The notes: a model not told the origin generated them from the letters alone. 64,000 nucleotides of DNA from Uliginosibacterium flavum (GCF_040566545.1 NZ_JBEWZI010000006.1:1-64000), one strand, 5' to 3'; counted from the stretch's first letter, positions 15,710-25,049 are shown. A program made the numbers and translations.

Positions 15710-16390
15710 TTAGATTGGCTGAACAAGTGATGTGACTGGAATTTCACACAAGATGCCGTTTTTGCGATTAGTGATAATCAGCTTGTTGTCGTGTAATTTC
15801 ATGTCCTTGAATTCGTAGTGGTAAGCAAGCGGATCTGGATCAGTACTCAAGATTAATGTTGAATGTTCGGCTTGTCCGTCCCGTTCGGTTGCAAGCGTCA
15901 GAGTGAAGTGATGTTGTGAGATTCGGCAAATCAGTTTTGCGACCAGCTTCTTTCGAATAATAGTTTTACTCTGATAGAGCCATTCGTTAACACAGTGGCC
16001 ATCAAAGAATTTATCAACAGCATCAAGAACGGGAGTCAGGTTGTACGATTTTTCTGCAGAAATCCCTGAAATGCAGGTTCTTATGAATGTTCGCATGAAA
16101 GCAAAAACATCAATTGCCTCTGTTTTGGCTCTATAGGATATTTCATCAAATGGAGCCCTTAGGCAGGCAACTCCAAAAGAGTTGACCTTAAAATCAAATC
16201 TGTCAGTTTTTGCGCCGTTAAGTACCAACTTCGATGAATCAAAAAAAACTTCTGTCTTGATAAGTTCTCGTTCAACAAAATTGCAGAGAGCTCGGGAACG
16301 AAGGTATAAGTCGTAACCAAATTCGTTGGGCCAATCGTACCTATCCAGGTTAAGTGCAAACTTTCGGAGTCGTTTTTGCTTTGCAAGCAT
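15710..16390 (-). CDS. Hypothetical protein inserted between ureC and ureE
   Basis: 226 residues, not recognised. There is no signal peptide or membrane helix. The N-terminus is basic (MLAKQKRLRKF), the middle contains aromatic and charged stretches, and the C-terminus looks beta-rich (HFTLTLATERDG, LIITNRKNGILCEIPV). The sequence is much AT-richer than the flanking urease genes, with frequent A/T-ending codons, which points to acquisition. The start at 16390 is 20 bp after the ureC stop, so it is probably co-transcribed. I chose that ATG because the upstream extension is only ureC read in another frame. Confidence 0.6.
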   Translation of the reverse strand: MLAKQKRLRKFALNLDRYDWPNEFGYDLYLRSRALCNFVERELIKTEVFFDSSKLVLNGAKTDRFDFKVNSFGVACLRAPFDEISYRAKTEAIDVFAFMRTFIRTCISGISAEKSYNLTPVLDAVDKFFDGHCVNEWLYQSKTIIRKKLVAKLICRISQHHFTLTLATERDGQAEHSTLILSTDPDPLAYHYEFKDMKLHDNKLIITNRKNGILCEIPVTSLVQPI

Positions 16391-16410
16391 TGTTGTCTCT
16401 ATTCCCGGAA

Positions 16411-18111
16411 TTAAAACAGGAAGTAACGCTGTGCCATCGGCAGTGAAGTCGCCGGTTCGCACACCAGGTGTTCGCCATCGGCACGCACTTCGTAGGTTTC
16501 CGGATCGACCTGGATGTCGCCACACCAGTCGTTGTGAATCATGTCGGCCTTGGTGACGCTACGGATGTTCTTTACTGCGACCAGCGGCTTGGCGAGACCC
16601 AAGCCGGTGAGCGTGCCCTTGTCCAGCGAGGCCTGTGAGACAAAAGTCAGCGAGGTCTTCAAACCGCCGCCGAAGCTGCCGAACATCGGGCGGTAGTGCA
16701 CCGGCTGTGGCGTGGGGATTGAGGCATTCGCGTCGCCCATTGCGGCAGCGGCGATCATGCCGCCCTTGATGATGGTGGAGGGTTTTACGCCGAAGAAAGC
16801 GGGACGCCATACCACCAGATCGGCGAATTTTCCGACCTCGACCGAGCCGACGACATGGCTGATACCGTGGGCGATGGCCGGGTTGATGGTGTATTTGGCG
16901 ATGTAGCGCTTGGCGCGGAAGTTGTCATTCTTCGCGCCATCGCCTTTCAGGGCGCCGCGCTGCTGCTTCATCTTGTGTGCGGTCTGCCAGGTGCGGATGA
17001 TGACCTCACCGACGCGGCCCATGGCTTGCGAGTCGGACGACATCATGGAGAGTGCGCCGATGTCGTGCAGGATGTCTTCGGCAGCGATGGTTTCGCGGCG
17101 GATGCGCGATTCCGCGAAGGCCACGTCCTCGGCAATCGAGGAATCCAGGTGATGGCAGACCATGAGCATGTCCAGATGCTCGTCGATGGTGTTGACGGTG
17201 TAAGGCCGGGTCGGGTTGGTCGAGCTGGGCAGCACGTTCTTCATGCCGGCGAGTTTGACGATGTCTGGCGCGTGACCGCCACCCGCGCCTTCGGTGTGGA
17301 AGGTGTGGATGGTGCGGCCTTTGAAGGCGGCGGCGGTGTCTTCCACAAAGCCGGATTCGTTGAGCGTGTCGGAGTGGATGGCGACCTGCACGTCGTACTT
17401 CTCGGCCACCGCCAGGCAATTGTCGATGGCCGCTGGCGTGGTGCCCCAGTCCTCGTGCAGCTTCAAACCAATCGCACCGGCTTCGATCTGCTCGGCCGCC
17501 GGGCCGGGCAGGCTCACATTACCCTTGCCAAGAAAGCCCAGATTCATCGGGAAGGCGTCTGCCGCCTGCAGCATGCGCGCGATGTGCCAGGGGCCGGGCG
17601 TGCAGGTGGTGGCAAAGGTACCCGTGGCCGGGCCGGTGCCGCCGCCGATCATGGTGGTCACGCCACTCATGAGTGCTTCGTCGATCTGCTGCGGGCAGAT
17701 GAAGTGAATGTGGGTGTCGATGCCGCCGGCCGTGATGATCTGGCCTTCGCCGGCGATGATCTCGGTGGCCGCGCCGATGGCAATCGTCACGCCGGGTTGT
17801 ACGTCCGGATTGCCGGCCTTGCCGATGCCGCTGATGTAGCCGTTCTTGATGCCGATGTCGGCTTTGACGATGCCCCAGTGGTCGATGATCAGCGCATTGG
17901 TGATCACCGTATCGGCCACTTCAGCGGCAGGCAATTGGCTCTGGCCCATGCCATCGCGGATCACCTTGCCTCCACCGAATTTCACTTCCTCGCCGAGGAT
18001 GGTGAAGTCTTTTTCAACCTCGATAATCAGGTCGGTATCGGCCAGACGCAGGCGGTCGCCGACGGTGGGGCCGAACATTTCCGCATAGGCGCGGCGGGAG
18101 ATTGTTGCCAT
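16411..18111 (-). CDS. ureC: UreC, urease alpha (catalytic) subunit
   Basis: 566 residues, normal length. It hydrolyses urea to ammonia and carbamate at a di-nickel centre. Visible motifs are THIHFICPQQ (nickel-binding His pair), IGLKLHEDWG (the Lys that becomes carbamylated), HTFHTEGAGGGHAPD, and the mobile flap with the active-site Cys and His (MVCHHLD). It works with UreA and UreB. ATG at 18111 is chosen by homology (MATISRRAYAEMFGPT) and a GGGGAACC ribosome site. Confidence 0.98.
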   Translation of the reverse strand: MATISRRAYAEMFGPTVGDRLRLADTDLIIEVEKDFTILGEEVKFGGGKVIRDGMGQSQLPAAEVADTVITNALIIDHWGIVKADIGIKNGYISGIGKAGNPDVQPGVTIAIGAATEIIAGEGQIITAGGIDTHIHFICPQQIDEALMSGVTTMIGGGTGPATGTFATTCTPGPWHIARMLQAADAFPMNLGFLGKGNVSLPGPAAEQIEAGAIGLKLHEDWGTTPAAIDNCLAVAEKYDVQVAIHSDTLNESGFVEDTAAAFKGRTIHTFHTEGAGGGHAPDIVKLAGMKNVLPSSTNPTRPYTVNTIDEHLDMLMVCHHLDSSIAEDVAFAESRIRRETIAAEDILHDIGALSMMSSDSQAMGRVGEVIIRTWQTAHKMKQQRGALKGDGAKNDNFRAKRYIAKYTINPAIAHGISHVVGSVEVGKFADLVVWRPAFFGVKPSTIIKGGMIAAAAMGDANASIPTPQPVHYRPMFGSFGGGLKTSLTFVSQASLDKGTLTGLGLAKPLVAVKNIRSVTKADMIHNDWCGDIQVDPETYEVRADGEHLVCEPATSLPMAQRYFLF

Positions 18112-18121
18112 GGTGGTTCCC

Positions 18122-18218
18122 CGTAGGGTGGGTTCGCGAAGCAACCCACCGATGTATCAATTCATTAATTGCAAAGTTCGGCTGGTGGGTTGTCGCTACG
18201 CTCCGAACCCACCCTACG
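18122..18218. repeat. MITE-like element between ureB and ureC
   Basis: 97 bp with perfect 15-bp terminal inverted repeats (CGTAGGGTGGGTTCG and its complement). The same terminal type (GTAGGGTGGG) is found at 20436-20542, 21268-21336 and 44405-44485, and in variant form at 44216-44326. Confidence 0.85.
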
Positions 18219-18220
18219 AA

Positions 18221-18526
18221 TTACAAGCTGCCCTGTACCAGGCCGCGGAAGCCATACACCTTGCGCTCGCCGGCGTAATCAACGAGTTCCACCGTGCGGC
18301 TCTGGCCCGGCTCAAAGCGCACCGCCGTGCCACTGGCGATGTTCAGGCGCATGCCGTGCGCGGCGACGCGATCGAAACTCAGCGCCGCGTTGGTTTCGGC
18401 AAAGTGGTAGTGCGAGCCGATCTGGATCGGCCGGTCGCCGGTATTCGCTACGCTGAGCGATTGGGTGCGGCGACCGACATTGAGTTCGTGCTCGCCCTCA
18501 TCGACGAAAAGTTCACCAGGGATCAT
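18221..18526 (-). CDS. ureB: UreB, urease beta subunit
   Basis: 101 residues, the normal size. Family sequences include MIPGELFVDEGEHELNVGR, IGSHYHFAETN and AAHGMRLNIASGTAVRFEPG. It is a structural subunit of the urease trimer-of-trimers. The ATG at 18526 is preceded by AAAGGA. Confidence 0.97.
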   Translation of the reverse strand: MIPGELFVDEGEHELNVGRRTQSLSVANTGDRPIQIGSHYHFAETNAALSFDRVAAHGMRLNIASGTAVRFEPGQSRTVELVDYAGERKVYGFRGLVQGSL

Positions 18527-18562
18527 GATTTCCTTTCCGCCGCAAAAGCGGCGCATTACGTT

Positions 18563-18620
18563 CCCCTCTCCCGTTCGGGGAGAGGGGCTAGGGGAGAGGG
18601 TAAGCAAGCGCCCTCTCCCG
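18563..18620. repeat. CCCCTCTCCC palindrome pair upstream of ureB
   Basis: A hairpin CCCCTCTCCCG-TT-CGGGGAGAGGGG (18563-18587) is followed by a second arm pair (GGGGAGAGGG...CCCTCTCCCG, to 18620). It belongs to the same family as 22259-22299 and 39409-39449. Confidence 0.75.
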
Positions 18621-18635
18621 GCTTTTATAAGCGTA

Positions 18636-19220
18636 TCAGGCTGCCAGCAGGCTCAGACCGAACAGGGCAACAACGGCTCCGGTGATACGCGGCAACCAGA
18701 CATTGCGCTCCAGACCAAAGCGGGCCAGTGCCATCCCTCCGACGTGCAGCAGCAGGGTGCCCAGCAGCATGCCGGAGAGGGCCGCCAGTGCCCGGTCTAC
18801 AGGCAGTTCTGTGCCGTGGGCGATGCCATGAAAAACGGCGAAGGCGCCGACAATCAGCGCACCGACCAGCGCCGGCAGCTTCACGCGCAGTGCGACCATC
18901 AGGCCCAGTACCAGCAGCGAAGCGGCGATCATCGGCTCAAGCGCACCGAATGCCATGCCTGTGAAGCCGAGCAGGCCACCAATCAGCAGCAGGCCGGCAA
19001 AAGCGGCCGGAGCTGCCAGCGATGCGCGCGAGCTATGGCTGAAGGCGAGCATGCTCCACACCCCGACCATGATCATCGCGGCCATGTGATCCAGCCCGGT
19101 GAAGGGATGGGTAAAGCCGATGATGAAAGCCGAGCCGTGATGGATGCCGGCATCCGCGCCGATGTGGGCAGAAGCCAGGGCAGGGAACAGAGCGATGAGA
19201 GCTAGCAGGCTGCGTTTCAT
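18636..19220 (-). CDS. ureJ: HupE/UreJ family nickel permease-like membrane protein
   Basis: 194 residues: a signal-like N-terminus followed by about six transmembrane helices. The family motif HPFTGLDHMAAMIMVGVW and the later FHGIAHGTELP carry His/Asp residues proposed to bind nickel. Placed between ureA and ureB, it probably imports nickel for urease. Confidence 0.9.
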   Translation of the reverse strand: MKRSLLALIALFPALASAHIGADAGIHHGSAFIIGFTHPFTGLDHMAAMIMVGVWSMLAFSHSSRASLAAPAAFAGLLLIGGLLGFTGMAFGALEPMIAASLLVLGLMVALRVKLPALVGALIVGAFAVFHGIAHGTELPVDRALAALSGMLLGTLLLHVGGMALARFGLERNVWLPRITGAVVALFGLSLLAA

Positions 19221-19235
19221 GTGAGTCTCCTCTGA

Positions 19236-19538
19236 TTAAATAATTGGATTGTGAACCGTGACGAGTTTGGTGCCGTCCGGGAAGGTGGCTTCCACCTGGA
19301 TTTCGGGAATCATCTCGGCGATCCCGTCCATGACGTCGGCGCGCGACAGGAGTGTCGTGCCGTAGTGCATCAGTTCGGCCACGCTGCGCCCGTCGCGCGC
19401 GCCTTCCATGATGGCGGCGGAAATGAAAGCAACCGACTCCGGGTAATTGAGCTTGAGGCCACGGGCCTTGCGACGCTCGGCGAGCAGGCCGGCGGTGAAG
19501 ATCAGCAGTTTGTCTTTTTCGCGGGGGGTGAGTTCCAT
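19236..19538 (-). CDS. ureA: UreA, urease gamma subunit
   Basis: 100 residues, the normal length. Family signatures include MELTPREKDKLLIFTAGLLAERR, LNYPESVAFIS and VEATFPDGTKLVTVHNPI. It starts at the base after the ureD stop, so the two are probably translationally coupled. Confidence 0.97.
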   Translation of the reverse strand: MELTPREKDKLLIFTAGLLAERRKARGLKLNYPESVAFISAAIMEGARDGRSVAELMHYGTTLLSRADVMDGIAEMIPEIQVEATFPDGTKLVTVHNPII

Positions 19539-20417
19539 TCAGGTTCTCCAGATGCGAGGCGGTACTGCCTCGCGTTGCAATACATGGGGCCGGGCCAAGG
19601 CCCAGATGGCTTCGAAATACTGACGCGCCGCTTCACTGGAGTGTGACAGCAAGCGCACGACAGTGACATCCGGCAGGGCCGATATGCCACATTCGCCTTC
19701 GGCGATGTTGATGCTGCGCAGGGCTTCGGTCAAGGCCGTCTCGGGCGCCGATTTTGCGTTCACTCCGGCCAGCCAGAGCGTCCCGAAAACAGTGTAGTTC
19801 TTCAGGGCGACGGCAGACTGCATGGCGGCGTCGCTGCCCTGCAGATGCATGGCTTCCTGCCAAAGTGGCGTGCCGTCCGGGCGCTGCAGGCGCAGGTGCT
19901 GACGAAATGAGCCGTGATCGAAGGCTTCGCCGCTGGCCTGACGGCCCAGACACAGGATGTCCCAGCCGATGGCGCGGGCGCCTTCGGCGAGGCTGATGGT
20001 AGTTGTGGCACGCGCGCGCGCCTGATCGAAAATGATCACCTCTTGTGGCAGCCATTCCAGCGTGGCATCGGCGGCGATATTCAGATTGATATCTTGCGTC
20101 GCCAGCGGCCCCTTGCTGCGATACCACTTGCCCGCACCGGGCGTGGTGACCTGGGCGTGGGCGCCTGTCTCGACGTCCAGCGTGATACGTAACTGGTCGC
20201 CCCCAGCAATTCCGGCCGGTGGGTGCAGGATCAGCAATTGGCAGACCGCATCGCCTTCGGGGTACAGCGCCTTCTGCACGCGCAGCGGCCCCTGATGCAG
20301 GTTGTGCGCCAGCACGCTGCGGCTCTCACGCGAGGCGACACGCAGGTCGAGCGAAGCCTGCCAGCCTTGCTGATGAGAGTGTTCTTGCAGGAGGATCGCG
20401 TCGGTTAATGCGTTCAT
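19539..20417 (-). CDS. ureD: UreD, urease accessory protein
   Basis: 292 residues. Typical sequences are LLILHPPAGIAGGDQLRI, VTTPGAGKWYRS and EWLPQEVIIFDQARA. UreD scaffolds UreF and UreG on apo-urease during nickel insertion. ATG at 20417 is preferred; the frame extends upstream only into repeat sequence. It is the first urease gene after urtE and is preceded by a MITE-like element. Confidence 0.95.
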   Translation of the reverse strand: MNALTDAILLQEHSHQQGWQASLDLRVASRESRSVLAHNLHQGPLRVQKALYPEGDAVCQLLILHPPAGIAGGDQLRITLDVETGAHAQVTTPGAGKWYRSKGPLATQDINLNIAADATLEWLPQEVIIFDQARARATTTISLAEGARAIGWDILCLGRQASGEAFDHGSFRQHLRLQRPDGTPLWQEAMHLQGSDAAMQSAVALKNYTVFGTLWLAGVNAKSAPETALTEALRSINIAEGECGISALPDVTVVRLLSHSSEAARQYFEAIWALARPHVLQREAVPPRIWRT

Positions 20418-20435
20418 GCAGCTTGCGTGGGTCGC

Positions 20436-20542
20436 GTAGGGTGGGTTAGCGAAGCGTAACCCACCGGTTGTAAGCATGCGGGCGTTTTACGCCCGGAAAT
20501 TATTGTGATCGGTGGGTTACGCCTACGGCTAACCCACCCTAC
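20436..20542. repeat. MITE-like element between urtE and ureD
   Basis: 107 bp with perfect 15-bp terminal inverted repeats (GTAGGGTGGGTTAGC and its complement) and internal shorter palindromes. It is likely to be transcribed between urtE and ureD and could influence mRNA processing. Confidence 0.85.
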
Positions 20543-20555
20543 TGTCACGATTGCG

Positions 20556-21248
20556 TCAAATTGCCACCAGACTCTTTACATTCTGTTCCTGCATCTCGCT
20601 GCCCGGCCCGGCCTTGATGATTTCACCACGGCCCATGACCGCATATTGATCGGCCAGCGATTCGGCGAAATCATAATACTGTTCGACCAGCAGGATGGCC
20701 ATTTCTCCCCCTTCGGCCAGCTTGCGGATGGCGGAGCCGATGTCCTTGATGATGGAGGGCTGGATGCCTTCGGTGGGTTCATCGAGGATCAGCAGCTTGG
20801 GGCGCATGACCAGCGCACGGCCGATGGCGAGCTGCTGTTGCTGGCCGCCGGATAGATCGCCGCCGCGCCGCTTGAGCATGTCTTTCAACACCGGGAACAT
20901 CTCGTAGATGTAGCCCGGCACGCCGCGTGAGGCCTTGCCGTTGGCGAGACCCATCAACAGGTTTTCTTCTACAGTGAGGCGAGGGAAGATTTCGCGGCCC
21001 TGTGGCACATAGGCCATGCCCAGTGCGGCGCGGGCATACGGCGCGGTTTTGGTGATGTTCTTGCCATCAAAACTGACCGAGCCTTTGGCGACCGGCAGCA
21101 GGCCCATCAGGCATTTGAGCAGGGTGGTCTTGCCTACGCCGTTGCGCCCCAGCAGGGTGGTGACTTCGCCTTGCTTGAGGGCGAGCGAGACGCCGCGCAG
21201 AGTGTGGCTGCCGCCGTAGTACTGGTTCAGATTTTCTATGTTCAACAT
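20556..21248 (-). CDS. urtE: UrtE, ATP-binding subunit of the urea ABC transporter
   Basis: 230 residues, LivF-like ABC ATPase. Walker A GRNGVGKTTLLK, signature LSGGQQQQLAIGRAL and Walker B LLILDEPTEGIQP are visible. QYYGGSHTLRGVSL is typical of UrtE. It pairs with UrtD to energise uptake through UrtB and UrtC. Start ATG 21248 by homology. Confidence 0.96.
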   Translation of the reverse strand: MLNIENLNQYYGGSHTLRGVSLALKQGEVTTLLGRNGVGKTTLLKCLMGLLPVAKGSVSFDGKNITKTAPYARAALGMAYVPQGREIFPRLTVEENLLMGLANGKASRGVPGYIYEMFPVLKDMLKRRGGDLSGGQQQQLAIGRALVMRPKLLILDEPTEGIQPSIIKDIGSAIRKLAEGGEMAILLVEQYYDFAESLADQYAVMGRGEIIKAGPGSEMQEQNVKSLVAI

Positions 21249-21267
21249 CGCGTTGCTCACATCTTCG

Positions 21268-21336
21268 GTAGGGTGGGCTCGGTGAGCCCACGCGTTGATT
21301 TCCACGAACCGCGTGGGCTCACCGAGCCCACCCTAC
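21268..21336. repeat. MITE-like element between urtD and urtE
   Basis: 69 bp with perfect 27-bp inverted arms (beginning GTAGGGTGGGCTCGGTGAGC) and a short loop. It lies directly upstream of the urtE start region. Confidence 0.88.
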
Positions 21337-21350
21337 GGCCAGTGCCCCAC

Positions 21351-22217
21351 TCATCTTCCCAGATACACCTCAATCACCCGTTCATCGTTCTGTACCTGCT
21401 CCAGCGAGCCTTCAGCGAGCACGCTGCCTTCGTGCAGGCAGGTCACCTTGCCGTTGCGTGCGGAGATCTGCTTGATGAAATCCATGTCGTGCTCGACCAC
21501 GACCAGGGTGTAGTCCCCGGCCAGTTCCAGAAAGAGTTCGCCGCTGCGTTCGGTTTCCTCGTCGGTCATGCCCGCCGCAGGTTCATCCAGCAGCAGCAGG
21601 AGCGGCTCCTGCATCAGCAACATGCCGATTTCAAGCCATTGTTTCTGGCCGTGCGAGAGCAGACCTGCCGGGCGATGGGCCTGATCCTTGAGGCGGATGA
21701 GTTCGAGTTTCTGTTCGACCTTGCTACGGGCTTCTCCCGTGAGCTTGAAGAACAGGCTCGACCAGATGCCCTTGTCGGTCTTCATCGCCAGTTCAAGATT
21801 CTCGAACACGGTCAGTTCTTCGAAAACGGTCGGTTTCTGGAACTTGCGACCGATGCCGGTGTGGGCGATCTGTGCTTCGTTGAGCTTGGTCAGGTCGATG
21901 GTCTGGCCGAAATAGGCGGTGCCGGCGCTGGGGCGTGTCTTGCCGGTGATCACGTCCATCATGGTGGTCTTGCCGGCGCCATTGGGGCCGATGATGGAAC
22001 GCAGCTCACCTTTGTCGATGGCGAGGTTCAGATTGTTGATGGCCTTGAAGCCGTCGAAGGAAACGGTAATGCCTTCCAGATACAGGATCACGCCGTGCGT
22101 GGTGTCCAGCTGGGTCGAATCAACCGGGCGTTCCAGACCGACGGCGCGGTCGAAGGCGCTTTCGGCGCCGGAGATTGGCAGGCCGGGTTTCTTTTCCGTT
22201 GTAGCTGCAGCGTTCAT
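21351..22217 (-). CDS. urtD: UrtD, ATP-binding subunit of the urea ABC transporter
   Basis: About 288 residues, LivG-like. It has Walker A GPNGAGKTTMMD, the signature region LLSHGQKQWLEIGMLL (the HGQ form typical of UrtD) and Walker B LLLLDEPAAGM. A roughly 40-residue N-terminal extension precedes the ATPase domain. I prefer ATG 22217, which has AAAGG ten bases upstream; an ATG at 22226 is also in frame. Confidence 0.95.
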   Translation of the reverse strand: MNAAATTEKKPGLPISGAESAFDRAVGLERPVDSTQLDTTHGVILYLEGITVSFDGFKAINNLNLAIDKGELRSIIGPNGAGKTTMMDVITGKTRPSAGTAYFGQTIDLTKLNEAQIAHTGIGRKFQKPTVFEELTVFENLELAMKTDKGIWSSLFFKLTGEARSKVEQKLELIRLKDQAHRPAGLLSHGQKQWLEIGMLLMQEPLLLLLDEPAAGMTDEETERSGELFLELAGDYTLVVVEHDMDFIKQISARNGKVTCLHEGSVLAEGSLEQVQNDERVIEVYLGR

Positions 22218-22258
22218 GCGGGGCATCCTTTTAACTCTTGCGCAGCAAGGGCTTGAGG

Positions 22259-22299
22259 CTCCCCTCGCCCTTTAAGGGAGAGGGGTTGGGGGAGAGGGT
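22259..22299. repeat. CTCCCCTCGCCC palindrome between urtC and urtD
   Basis: CTCCCCTCGCCC..AAGGGAGAGGGG followed by TTGGGGGAGAGGG. It is almost identical to 39409-39449 between nifV and nifW, including the GCTTGA(A/G)G just upstream. Confidence 0.8.
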
Positions 22300-22311
22300 A
22301 GAAATTTTCAG

Positions 22312-23415
22312 TCATGCCCGTTCCTCTTTCTTGCTGAACCAGCTCTGCACCTGACCCAGCACGCCGCGCGGCAGCCATAGGGTCACGAGGATGAAAATCA
22401 AGCCGAGGAAATACAGCCAGTATTCGGGAAACGCCACCGTGAACCAGCTCTTCAGAATGTTGATGAGGCCAGCCCCGATCAGCGGGCCGATCAGGCTGCC
22501 GCGCCCGCCCACAGCGGTCCAGATGGCGATCTCGATGGAGTTGGCGGGGCTCATTTCACCGGGATTGATGATGCCGACCTGCGGCACATACAAGGCGCCG
22601 GCAATCGCGCAGATCACGGCCGACAGGGTCCAGATGAAGAGCTTGTAGGGCAGGGGGTTGTAGCCGGAGAACATGACGCGCGATTCGGCATCGCGGATCG
22701 CCGCCAGCACTCGCCCGAGCTTACTGGTGACGATGAGGCGCCCCAGCAGCAGGAAGCCGATCAGCGCAGCAGCGGTCAGGCCGAAAAGCACGATGCGGGT
22801 TTCCGGTGCAGTGATCGAGAAGCCGAGGATGCGCTTGAAGTCGGTGAAGCCGTTGTTGCCCCCGAAGCCGGTTTCGTTACGGAAGAACAGCAGCATCGTG
22901 GCATAGGCCATGGCTTGCGTGATGATCGAGAAATACACGCCCTTGATGCGCGAACGGAAGGCGAAGTAGCCGAAGATGAAAGCCAGCAGGCCCGGCACCA
23001 GCACGATCAGCAACAGGGCCCAGAGGAAGTGCTCGGTGCCCTGCCAGTACCAGGGCAGTTCCTTCCAGTTCAGGAAGACCATGAAATCCGGCAGATCGCT
23101 CTGGTAGTTGCCCTCGCGGCCGATGGCCCGCATCAGATACATGCCCATGCCGTAGCCGCCCAGCGCGAAGAACACTCCGTGGCCCAGCGAGAGGATGCCG
23201 GTGTAGCCCCAGACCAGATCCATGGCCAGCGCGACGATGGCGTAGCACATGATCTTGCCGGTCAGCGTGACCCAGTAGGTGGACAGGTGCAGGGCACTGG
23301 TTTCGGGTACCGCCAGATTCAGCAAAGGCACGATCACCAGCATCAGTGCCGCAAAGGTGGTGAGGGCGGTCCAGGCTTTGGGGCCGAAAAGTCGGGATGT
23401 GAGGGTTTTGTTCAT
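22312..23415 (-). CDS. urtC: UrtC, permease subunit of the urea ABC transporter
   Basis: 367 residues, LivM-like with about nine transmembrane helices (WGYTGILSLGHGVFFALGGYGMGMYLM, GGNNGFTDFKRILG, WTAVGGRGSLIGPLIGAGLIN). It forms the membrane channel with UrtB. It lies 17 bp downstream of urtB. Confidence 0.95.
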   Translation of the reverse strand: MNKTLTSRLFGPKAWTALTTFAALMLVIVPLLNLAVPETSALHLSTYWVTLTGKIMCYAIVALAMDLVWGYTGILSLGHGVFFALGGYGMGMYLMRAIGREGNYQSDLPDFMVFLNWKELPWYWQGTEHFLWALLLIVLVPGLLAFIFGYFAFRSRIKGVYFSIITQAMAYATMLLFFRNETGFGGNNGFTDFKRILGFSITAPETRIVLFGLTAAALIGFLLLGRLIVTSKLGRVLAAIRDAESRVMFSGYNPLPYKLFIWTLSAVICAIAGALYVPQVGIINPGEMSPANSIEIAIWTAVGGRGSLIGPLIGAGLINILKSWFTVAFPEYWLYFLGLIFILVTLWLPRGVLGQVQSWFSKKEERA

Positions 23416-23432
23416 GGCTTATTGTTCCGCGC

Positions 23433-25049
23433 TCAGTTTTCTACAAACCGGCCCTTCATCGCGAACAGGCCTTGTGGCCGTTTCTGGATGAAGATGATGA
23501 TGAAGACAAGCACCGCAATCTTCGCGAGTACAGCGCCGGCGTAGCCTTCCAGCAGCTTGTTGAGCACGCCCAGACCGAGTGCGGCATACACCGTGCCGGC
23601 GAGCTGACCAACGCCGCCGAGCACCACGACCATGAAGGAATCGATGATGTAGCCCTGACCCAGATCCGGCCCGACATTGCCGACCTGGCTCAGCGCGCAG
23701 CCGGCCAGCCCGGCCACGCCGGAGCCGAGCCCGAAGGCTAGGGTGTCGACGCGCGGGGTGGCAACGCCGACGCAGCTCGCCATCTGGCGGTTCTGAGTGA
23801 CGGCGCGGACAAACAGGCCGAGCCGCGTGCGGGTCAGGATCAGGGTCATGCTGATCACGACAATGATGGCGAAAGCAATGATGGCGAGGCGGTTGTAGGG
23901 GAGCATCAAATTGCCCATCACCTGCACGCCGCCCGACAGCCAGGCGGGGTTTTCGACCATCACGTTCTGCGCACCGAATACCGTGCGGACCAGCTGGATC
24001 AGCATCAGGCTGATGCCCCAGGTAGCCAGCAGCGTGTCCAGCGGGCGACCGTAGAGGAAGCGAATCACCAGGCGCTCCATCAGCACACCCATCAGGGCGG
24101 AGGTCATGAATGCCACCGGAATGGCCAGCAAGGGATAGAACTCGAAGAGCTCCGGCGCGTAGTTGCGCACCAGATTCTGCACGACGTAAGTGGCGTAGGC
24201 GCCAATCATGATCAGCTCGCCATGGGCCATGTTGATCACGCCCATCAGACCGTAGGTAATCGCCAGACCCAGTGCCGCAAGCAGCAGAATGCTGCCCAGC
24301 GAAATGCCGGTGAACAGTCCGCCCAGCGCCTCGCCAAGCTTGAGTTGCGAGTTGATGGTGTTGATGCCTTGCTGGGCGGCGACACGGATGGCTTCATCCG
24401 GCTCCTTGGGTGTGGCGCCGTCCTTTTCCAGCAGGGCGACGAGAAGCTGCTTGGCGTTAGGCTCGCCGCTGGCGCCCAGCGTGGCAATCGCCGCCAGGCG
24501 TACTGTCTTGTCCGGGTGCTGCAACTGGGCTGCGGCCTGGGTCAGGCGCAGCAATTTGATGATGTGCGGGTCCGCTTCAATCGCAAGAGCCTTCTCCAGC
24601 AGCGGCAGGATGGCCGGATTGGCCGAGTTCTGCAGCTGCTTCACGGCGGCCAGACGCAGCGCCTTGTCGGGCGAAATCAGGTCGAGCGCGGCGAGGGCGC
24701 CTTCAAGGGCATTGGTGACACGACCATTGCTGACCACGTCTTCGAGTTCGTCCGGCACCTTGGCCAGTTTTGCGCCGGTAATTGCATCAACAGCAGTTTC
24801 GCCGTCATAGATGATGGCTTGCTTGCCGCCCAGGGATTTGAGCGTGTCGTCGCGCAGGGCTTCGAGGATCGGCAGGGCTTCGGGATCGGCACTGCCGGCA
24901 ATCGCATAGAGTGCGGCGACCTTCGCATCGTTGTCGCCGATGACAAGCTGGAGAACCAGTTCGGGCGCGGGTTTGGCGAAGCTGGCCGGACTGATGGCGC
25001 AAAGGGCCAGGGTCAGCAGAGCGAGGAAAGCGGGGCGCATGAAGGTCAT
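23433..25049 (-). CDS. urtB: UrtB, permease subunit of the urea ABC transporter
   Basis: 538 residues. A signal peptide (about 1-25) and a roughly 200-residue N-terminal region with HEAT-like helical repeats (LPILEALRDD, LLEKALAIEADPHIIKLL, VRLAAIATLGASGEP) precede the LivH-like permease domain (about 245-535; MGVINMAHGELIMIGAYATYV, LMLIQLVRTVFGAQN). The extension is usual for Gram-negative UrtB. In-frame ATGs at 25049 and 25040 are both possible starts. Confidence 0.94.
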   Translation of the reverse strand: MTFMRPAFLALLTLALCAISPASFAKPAPELVLQLVIGDNDAKVAALYAIAGSADPEALPILEALRDDTLKSLGGKQAIIYDGETAVDAITGAKLAKVPDELEDVVSNGRVTNALEGALAALDLISPDKALRLAAVKQLQNSANPAILPLLEKALAIEADPHIIKLLRLTQAAAQLQHPDKTVRLAAIATLGASGEPNAKQLLVALLEKDGATPKEPDEAIRVAAQQGINTINSQLKLGEALGGLFTGISLGSILLLAALGLAITYGLMGVINMAHGELIMIGAYATYVVQNLVRNYAPELFEFYPLLAIPVAFMTSALMGVLMERLVIRFLYGRPLDTLLATWGISLMLIQLVRTVFGAQNVMVENPAWLSGGVQVMGNLMLPYNRLAIIAFAIIVVISMTLILTRTRLGLFVRAVTQNRQMASCVGVATPRVDTLAFGLGSGVAGLAGCALSQVGNVGPDLGQGYIIDSFMVVVLGGVGQLAGTVYAALGLGVLNKLLEGYAGAVLAKIAVLVFIIIFIQKRPQGLFAMKGRFVEN

